Shown: positions 6,101 through 9,421 of the stretch, piece by piece
Position numbering within the stretch: the first letter of the stretch is position 1
How the letters are laid out: each line of letters begins with the position of its first letter
Assembly: GCA_934489915.1 (NCBI GenBank)
Contig: CAKSSZ010000045.1
Location: forward strand, 1-9,421
Length of the DNA stretch: 9,421 nt
Origin: an uncultured Clostridia bacterium
GTDB taxonomy: Bacteria; Bacillota; Clostridia; HGM11514
Direction: 5' to 3'
Program-made: the position numbers and the translations under genes
The notes under the pieces: generated by a model
What the model was told of the DNA's origin: nothing
The model's database searches: none
Seen by the model: the letters and a program-made list of their open reading frames with translations, nothing else

Positions 6101-7824
6101 TGGTGCGCCTCCTTTCCAAACTGACTGTAATAGATTTCCTGATAAACCGGATTGCTTTTTAACAGCTCCTCATGGGTTCCCCAGCCTGCCTGGTTGCCGT
6201 CCTCCAGAACTAAAATATGATCGGCTGACAGGAGGGAACCGGCTCTTTGACTGATCATCAGCACCGTTACCTGCTCCGGCAATTGGCTTAAGCTGCGGCG
6301 CAGAGCGGCGTCTGTGGCGTAATCCAATGCGGAGGCGCTGTCGTCTAAAATCAGCAGCCTTGGCTTTGCTGCCAGCGCGCGTGCGATGGTGAGCCGCTGC
6401 TTTTGCCCGCCGGACAGATTGGCGCCGCCTTGGGTGACGGGGGCGTCCAGCCCCTCCGGCTTTTGCCGCACAAATTCAGCGGCCTGAGCAGTCTCTAACG
6501 CCTCCCACAGCTCCTCCTCTGTGGCGGCAGGATTGCCAAACAGCAGATTGGAGCGAATGGTGCCTGTGAACAGGCGGGGGTTTTGATCCACCAGGGCAAC
6601 GTGAGAAAGAAGGGCACTGCGGGACAGCTCCCGGATCGGCTCCCCAAGGAGAGTGACGGTTCCGGCGGTGGGTTCATAAAACCGGGTAATCAAATGTGCC
6701 AGAGAGGTTTTTCCGCTGCCGGTACCGCCGATGACGCCGACTGTCTCCCCCGGTTGGACAGAAAAGGAGAGATCGGTGAGAGAGTCTGCCCCTGCGCCGG
6801 GGTAGCGGAGCGAGACATGCTGAAACCGCAACAGCTCCGGGGCGTCTTCCCGTCCCGGTTTTTGCTCGTTTTGCGTTGCGGGGGAGGGGGCGTCCAGCAC
6901 CTGGCCGATCCGGCTCATGCCGGAGGCGGATTTCCCCAATAAAATAATCAGATTTGCCAGCTTGACCAGCTCCACTAAGATCTGGCTGATGTAATTGATC
7001 AGAGCGATCACGTCCCCCGAGCCGAGGGCGCCGCTGTTTACCCGCCCGGCTCCCATCCACAAAACCGCCAGGATGCCGGCGTTTACCACCAGATAGGTCA
7101 GGGGGTTCATGGCTGCCGCTACCCGCCCGGCGACCAGCTGCGCCTTGCAAAGGAGTTCATTGACCCGGGCAAAACGCTCCTGCTCCACTTCTTCCCGGCC
7201 GAAGGCACGGATGACCCGCACTCCGTTTAAATTTTCACGGGTTGCCTCGGTAACGTCATCCAGCCGTTCTTGTACCTGCCGGTACAGCGGCGATGTGGCA
7301 TGCATGATGCCGAATACAATGAGAAACAGCACGGCAATCATCCCTGCAAACACCAAGGCGACGGTTTTGTTGATAGAAATTGCCATGACCAATGCGCCGA
7401 ATACAATAAACGGGCTGCGCAAAAAGAGCCGCAGCAGCATATTGACGCCGTTTTGTACTTGGTTGATGTCGCTGGTGATGCGTGTGATCAGGGTGGAGGA
7501 GCCAATCCGATCCAGCTCCGGAATGCCGAAGGTGTGGATTTTTTGCAGCAGCTCCTCCCGGAGCCCTGCGGCGGTTCCCACAGCGGCACGGGCGGCAAAA
7601 TACTGAGCGATAAAGCTGCATAGAAGTCCCAGCAGCGCCATGGCGATCAGCAAAAAAAAGCGGGATGTAATGACCGAGCGGTTGGCAGTGCGGATCCCCT
7701 GATCAATGATGACGGCAACGATCATGGGAACCGCCAGATCAAAGCATGCCTCCAGCATTTTGAACAAGGGCGCCAGAATGGATTCCAGCCGATACTTTTT
7801 AAAATAAGGAATTAAATGCTTCAT
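6097..7824 (-). CDS. ABC exporter half-transporter, degenerate-site subunit of a heterodimer
   Basis: The protein has 575 residues. The ATG at 7822-7824 is chosen because AGGAGA lies nine bases upstream and the start lies inside the predicted transcript; an in-frame start 20 codons upstream does not. Residues about 10-300 form the membrane domain, including Val-Ile-Arg-Ala-Phe-Gly-Arg-Glu-Glu (204-212). The ATPase domain has Walker A GGTGSGKT (366-373), Q-loop Gln414 and canonical signature LSGGQ (470-474). Walker B reads LLILDD, with Asp495 in place of the catalytic Glu, and the switch position is Gln526 in place of His. In known heterodimeric exporters these two changes mark the subunit whose own Walker motifs build the non-hydrolysing site. 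Its good LSGGQ completes the active site of the partner encoded by the next, overlapping gene. Confidence 0.93.
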   Translation of the reverse strand: MKHLIPYFKKYRLESILAPLFKMLEACFDLAVPMIVAVIIDQGIRTANRSVITSRFFLLIAMALLGLLCSFIAQYFAARAAVGTAAGLREELLQKIHTFGIPELDRIGSSTLITRITSDINQVQNGVNMLLRLFLRSPFIVFGALVMAISINKTVALVFAGMIAVLFLIVFGIMHATSPLYRQVQERLDDVTEATRENLNGVRVIRAFGREEVEQERFARVNELLCKAQLVAGRVAAAMNPLTYLVVNAGILAVLWMGAGRVNSGALGSGDVIALINYISQILVELVKLANLIILLGKSASGMSRIGQVLDAPSPATQNEQKPGREDAPELLRFQHVSLRYPGAGADSLTDLSFSVQPGETVGVIGGTGSGKTSLAHLITRFYEPTAGTVTLLGEPIRELSRSALLSHVALVDQNPRLFTGTIRSNLLFGNPAATEEELWEALETAQAAEFVRQKPEGLDAPVTQGGANLSGGQKQRLTIARALAAKPRLLILDDSASALDYATDAALRRSLSQLPEQVTVLMISQRAGSLLSADHILVLEDGNQAGWGTHEELLKSNPVYQEIYYSQFGKEAHQ

Positions 7825-7833
7825 ATGATAGAC

Positions 7834-7839
7834 TCTCCT
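7834..7839 (-). promoter_or_regulatory. Ribosome binding site fixing the first ABC subunit start
   Basis: AGGAGA on the minus strand lies nine bases before the ATG at 7824. The longer reading frame would start at 7884, inside the predicted -35 box, so the shorter protein beginning Met-Lys-His-Leu-Ile-Pro-Tyr is preferred. Confidence 0.75.
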
Positions 7840-7855
7840 GTTGTTTCTTCTCCTT

Positions 7856-7884
7856 ATTATACCACAGGAACGCAAAAAATACAA
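7856..7884 (-). promoter_or_regulatory. Predicted sigma-A promoter of the ABC exporter operon
   Basis: On the minus strand there is a perfect TATAAT (7856-7861) preceded by TGG, making an extended -10. A weak -35 TTGTAT (7879-7884) lies 17 bases further upstream. It sits between the terminator of the upstream unit and the first exporter gene, giving a leader of about 25 bases. Confidence 0.7.
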
Positions 7885-7919
7885 TACCCGTTAAGGACGC
7901 TTCGTTTTTTGTTTCCTTG

Positions 7920-7963
7920 GAAAAAAGGCTCTTTCAAAAGCCAATCGACTTTTGAAAGAGCCT
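7920..7963 (-). terminator. Rho-independent terminator after the mutarotase-like gene
   Basis: A perfect 15-bp stem (arms 7926-7940 and 7949-7963, 8-base loop) has the core GGCTCTTTCAAAAG paired with CTTTTGAAAGAGCC. Read on the minus strand it is followed by a run of six T. It lies 16 bases after the stop of the mutarotase-like gene at 7980 and upstream of the ABC operon promoter, so it separates the two minus-strand units. Confidence 0.92.
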
Positions 7964-7979
7964 CCCGTTTTTGGTTGTA

Positions 7980-8909
7980 TTATTTCACATATTGATCCGC
8001 TAACGTTTGCACGGCGTCCTCATCTGCCGGATTCGGCGCAGTGACGTTGGCGTAAAGGGACCAGCGTTCCGTATGAGAAATGGCTGCGCCGGGGGCAACC
8101 CGATACAGCGGACTGATGCTTTCCATCTCCAGCATCAGGCTATTGGTGTAGGTTTCAAAGGACATGCCGCCGTCCGGATAATCGGCGCCTTCGTGAAGAT
8201 CAAACTGTTTGACAAACAAATCACCGTTCAGGCAGTAGAGCGCATAGCCGTGCTCACTGTTGATGCCGAACTTGATGGGATGTTCTTCCTCCGGGTTTTG
8301 CCGCAGGGTAATAAAGCGGTCGCCCCAGCGAACCCGTTCGTCCGTCATGCGGGTATAAGGCCATAACGCCAGCACACGGTTCCCTAACAGAACGGTATCC
8401 TTTTGCGGCTGGGGAACAAATTCCACCCCGCCTCTTGCCAGCACGCTCAAGCCCCAGGCGGCAAATTCAACGTCCCATGCGCCCAGGTTCTGAATGTGGT
8501 GAACCACGGTGACCTTGGCGTCCTTGGGGCACAGGGTAACCTCCAATGACATTTGCAGCTGAGTCCATTTTTGGGGCGGGGGAGTCAGGCGAACGCCGTT
8601 TTCAATCTCCTCCCAAGCCACCGGTTCATTGTCCGGATAATAGGAACGGGGGCGTGCTTCCGGGCTGGTCCAGAGTCTGTGCCCGCCCCGGATGTACCAT
8701 GCGCTGCCTTCGCCGTAATGCTGATCAAAATCCTCACCGGAGGCGGAGGAAACCACTTCCGTATCCTCACAGAAAATGTTTTGACCGCCAATCCACCCGA
8801 ACCGGATGATCCGGGGACCGAAATCCAATGTTACGATCAGTTCTGCCTTGCCGTTGCTCAGCCGCAGGCAATTGCCCCAGCTGCCGTATGTGATTTGTTC
8901 CAAACTCAT
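7980..8909 (-). CDS. Galactose-mutarotase-fold protein of unknown specificity (DUF4380-like)
   Basis: The protein has 309 residues with no signal peptide or membrane segment, so it is probably cytoplasmic. The ATG at 8907-8909 follows AAAGGAGC by seven bases. It is beta-rich throughout, with Gly-Gly-His-Arg-Leu-Trp at 75-80, Tyr-Pro-Asp-Asn at 91-94, a Lys-Phe-Gly-Ile segment at 213-216, and near the end Glu-Thr-Tyr-Thr-Asn followed by Met-Leu-Glu-Met-Glu-Ser-Ile-Ser-Pro-Leu (259-268). This order is typical of mutarotase-fold (aldose-epimerase-like) carbohydrate-binding proteins related to DUF4380. The conserved His and Glu residues could contact a sugar, but the substrate and activity are not known to me. 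It lies 23 bases after the hibernation factor gene with no terminator between, so co-transcription is likely. A strong terminator follows. Confidence 0.8.
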   Translation of the reverse strand: MSLEQITYGSWGNCLRLSNGKAELIVTLDFGPRIIRFGWIGGQNIFCEDTEVVSSASGEDFDQHYGEGSAWYIRGGHRLWTSPEARPRSYYPDNEPVAWEEIENGVRLTPPPQKWTQLQMSLEVTLCPKDAKVTVVHHIQNLGAWDVEFAAWGLSVLARGGVEFVPQPQKDTVLLGNRVLALWPYTRMTDERVRWGDRFITLRQNPEEEHPIKFGINSEHGYALYCLNGDLFVKQFDLHEGADYPDGGMSFETYTNSLMLEMESISPLYRVAPGAAISHTERWSLYANVTAPNPADEDAVQTLADQYVK

Positions 8910-8932
8910 TGTTTTGCTCCTTTATTAAAAAT

Positions 8933-9421
8933 TTATTCTGCTTGTGTATTCATCAGGCCGTAGCCGCCGTCCTTGCGGCGGTAGACCAGATCGGTTCCCT
9001 GGGTTTTTGCATTTTGAAAGAGAAAAAAGCTATGCCCCAGCAAATTCATTTGCAAAATGGCTTCCTCCACGCTCATGGGTTTAATGATCACCTGTTTGGT
9101 GCGGACAACGTCAAATTCCTTTTCCTCCGGCTCTGCCTCGTCCGATTCCTCTACCGGAGAGAAGGAGCCGGTTTTCAACCGTTTTTCCAGCCGGGTTTTA
9201 TTCTTACGGATCTGGCGTTCCAGCAGCTCTTCTACCCGATCAATGCAGGGAGGAACGGTTTCACCGCTTGCCTCTCCCCGGTATATCATCCCGTTATGGG
9301 AAATGGTTGCTTCTGCAATCACCGTTTTATCCTTTTTCTGCGGGCGAACCGTAAGATTGCAGGTTACCTCATCGGGAAAGAACTTATTCAGCTTTCCCAT
9401 TTTCAATTCTGCTTTGTCCCG
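8933..9421 (-). CDS. hpf: Long-form ribosome hibernation promoting factor (5' partial)
   Basis: The visible part is 162 residues and the frame stays open to the window edge, so perhaps 15-25 N-terminal residues are missing. A TTG at 9406 is not a credible start, because the reading continues upstream with family-like sequence into Lys-Met-Gly-Lys-Leu-Asn-Lys-Phe-Phe. Visible residues about 1-80 are the rest of the S30AE/YfiA domain that binds the 30S decoding region. A Glu-rich linker (about 88-102) follows. Residues about 103-158 form the C-terminal dimerisation domain, with Arg-Thr-Lys-Gln, Lys-Pro-Met-Ser-Val-Glu-Glu-Ala, Leu-Leu-Gly-His-Ser-Phe-Phe-Leu-Phe and Tyr-Arg-Arg-Lys-Asp-Gly-Gly-Tyr-Gly-Leu. 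The long form joins two 70S ribosomes into inactive 100S dimers in stationary phase or stress. The promoter lies outside the window. Confidence 0.95.
   Translation of the reverse strand, partial: RDKAELKMGKLNKFFPDEVTCNLTVRPQKKDKTVIAEATISHNGMIYRGEASGETVPPCIDRVEELLERQIRKNKTRLEKRLKTGSFSPVEESDEAEPEEKEFDVVRTKQVIIKPMSVEEAILQMNLLGHSFFLFQNAKTQGTDLVYRRKDGGYGLMNTQAE

Noticed and set aside
7109..7606. A 165-codon plus-strand frame antisense to the first ABC gene
   Set aside because: It is Ser/Arg/Thr-rich shadow translation of the membrane domain, with no ribosome binding site or recognisable family.
9404..9406. A TTG start for the hibernation factor inside the window
   Set aside because: The frame is open and family-like up to the window edge, so the true start lies outside the window.

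Overview
The window looks like chromosomal DNA of a low-to-mid GC Firmicute, most likely a gut-type clostridium (Oscillospiraceae/Ruminococcaceae-like). This is inferred from strong AGGAGG-type ribosome binding sites, sigma-A-like promoters, a long-form hibernation factor, a BspA-like leucine-rich-repeat surface protein and a DUF4829-like tail. Most of it is ordinary accessory and housekeeping sequence. I found no CRISPR array, tRNA, rRNA, insertion sequence or phage module, and no convincing new multi-gene system.

Layout. At the left edge, positions 1-273 (+) hold the end of a DUF4829-like protein. It converges on a very large leucine-rich-repeat secreted protein (398-3631, -). A perfect 17-bp hairpin (318-356) with T-runs on both strands lies between them as a shared terminator. 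The repeat protein is transcribed divergently from a small double helix-turn-helix regulator (3790-4248, +). Their intergenic region holds one promoter per gene and, between them, a perfect 11-bp inverted repeat (3700-3730), a candidate operator. The regulator looks broken. After about residue 120 its reading frame loses family character, while a different frame immediately downstream (about 4155-4337) encodes what looks like the conserved C-terminal end of the same family. This suggests an internal deletion that also shifted the frame.

On the minus strand, two half-size ABC exporter genes (6097-7824, then 4355-6100) overlap by four bases (ATGA) and have their own promoter near 7856-7884. Their ATP sites are complementary. 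The first subunit has Asp and Gln where the catalytic Glu and switch His should be, but a canonical LSGGQ. The second has the canonical Glu and His but LSAGQ. This is the hallmark of a heterodimeric exporter with one active and one degenerate ATP site.

Upstream, a second minus-strand unit comprises the long-form ribosome hibernation factor (8933-9421, 5' end beyond the window) and a galactose-mutarotase-fold protein (7980-8909). They are 23 bases apart and end at a strong terminator (7926-7963). The best candidates for follow-up are the degraded regulator, the operator-like repeat beside it, and the large internal duplication in the repeat protein.
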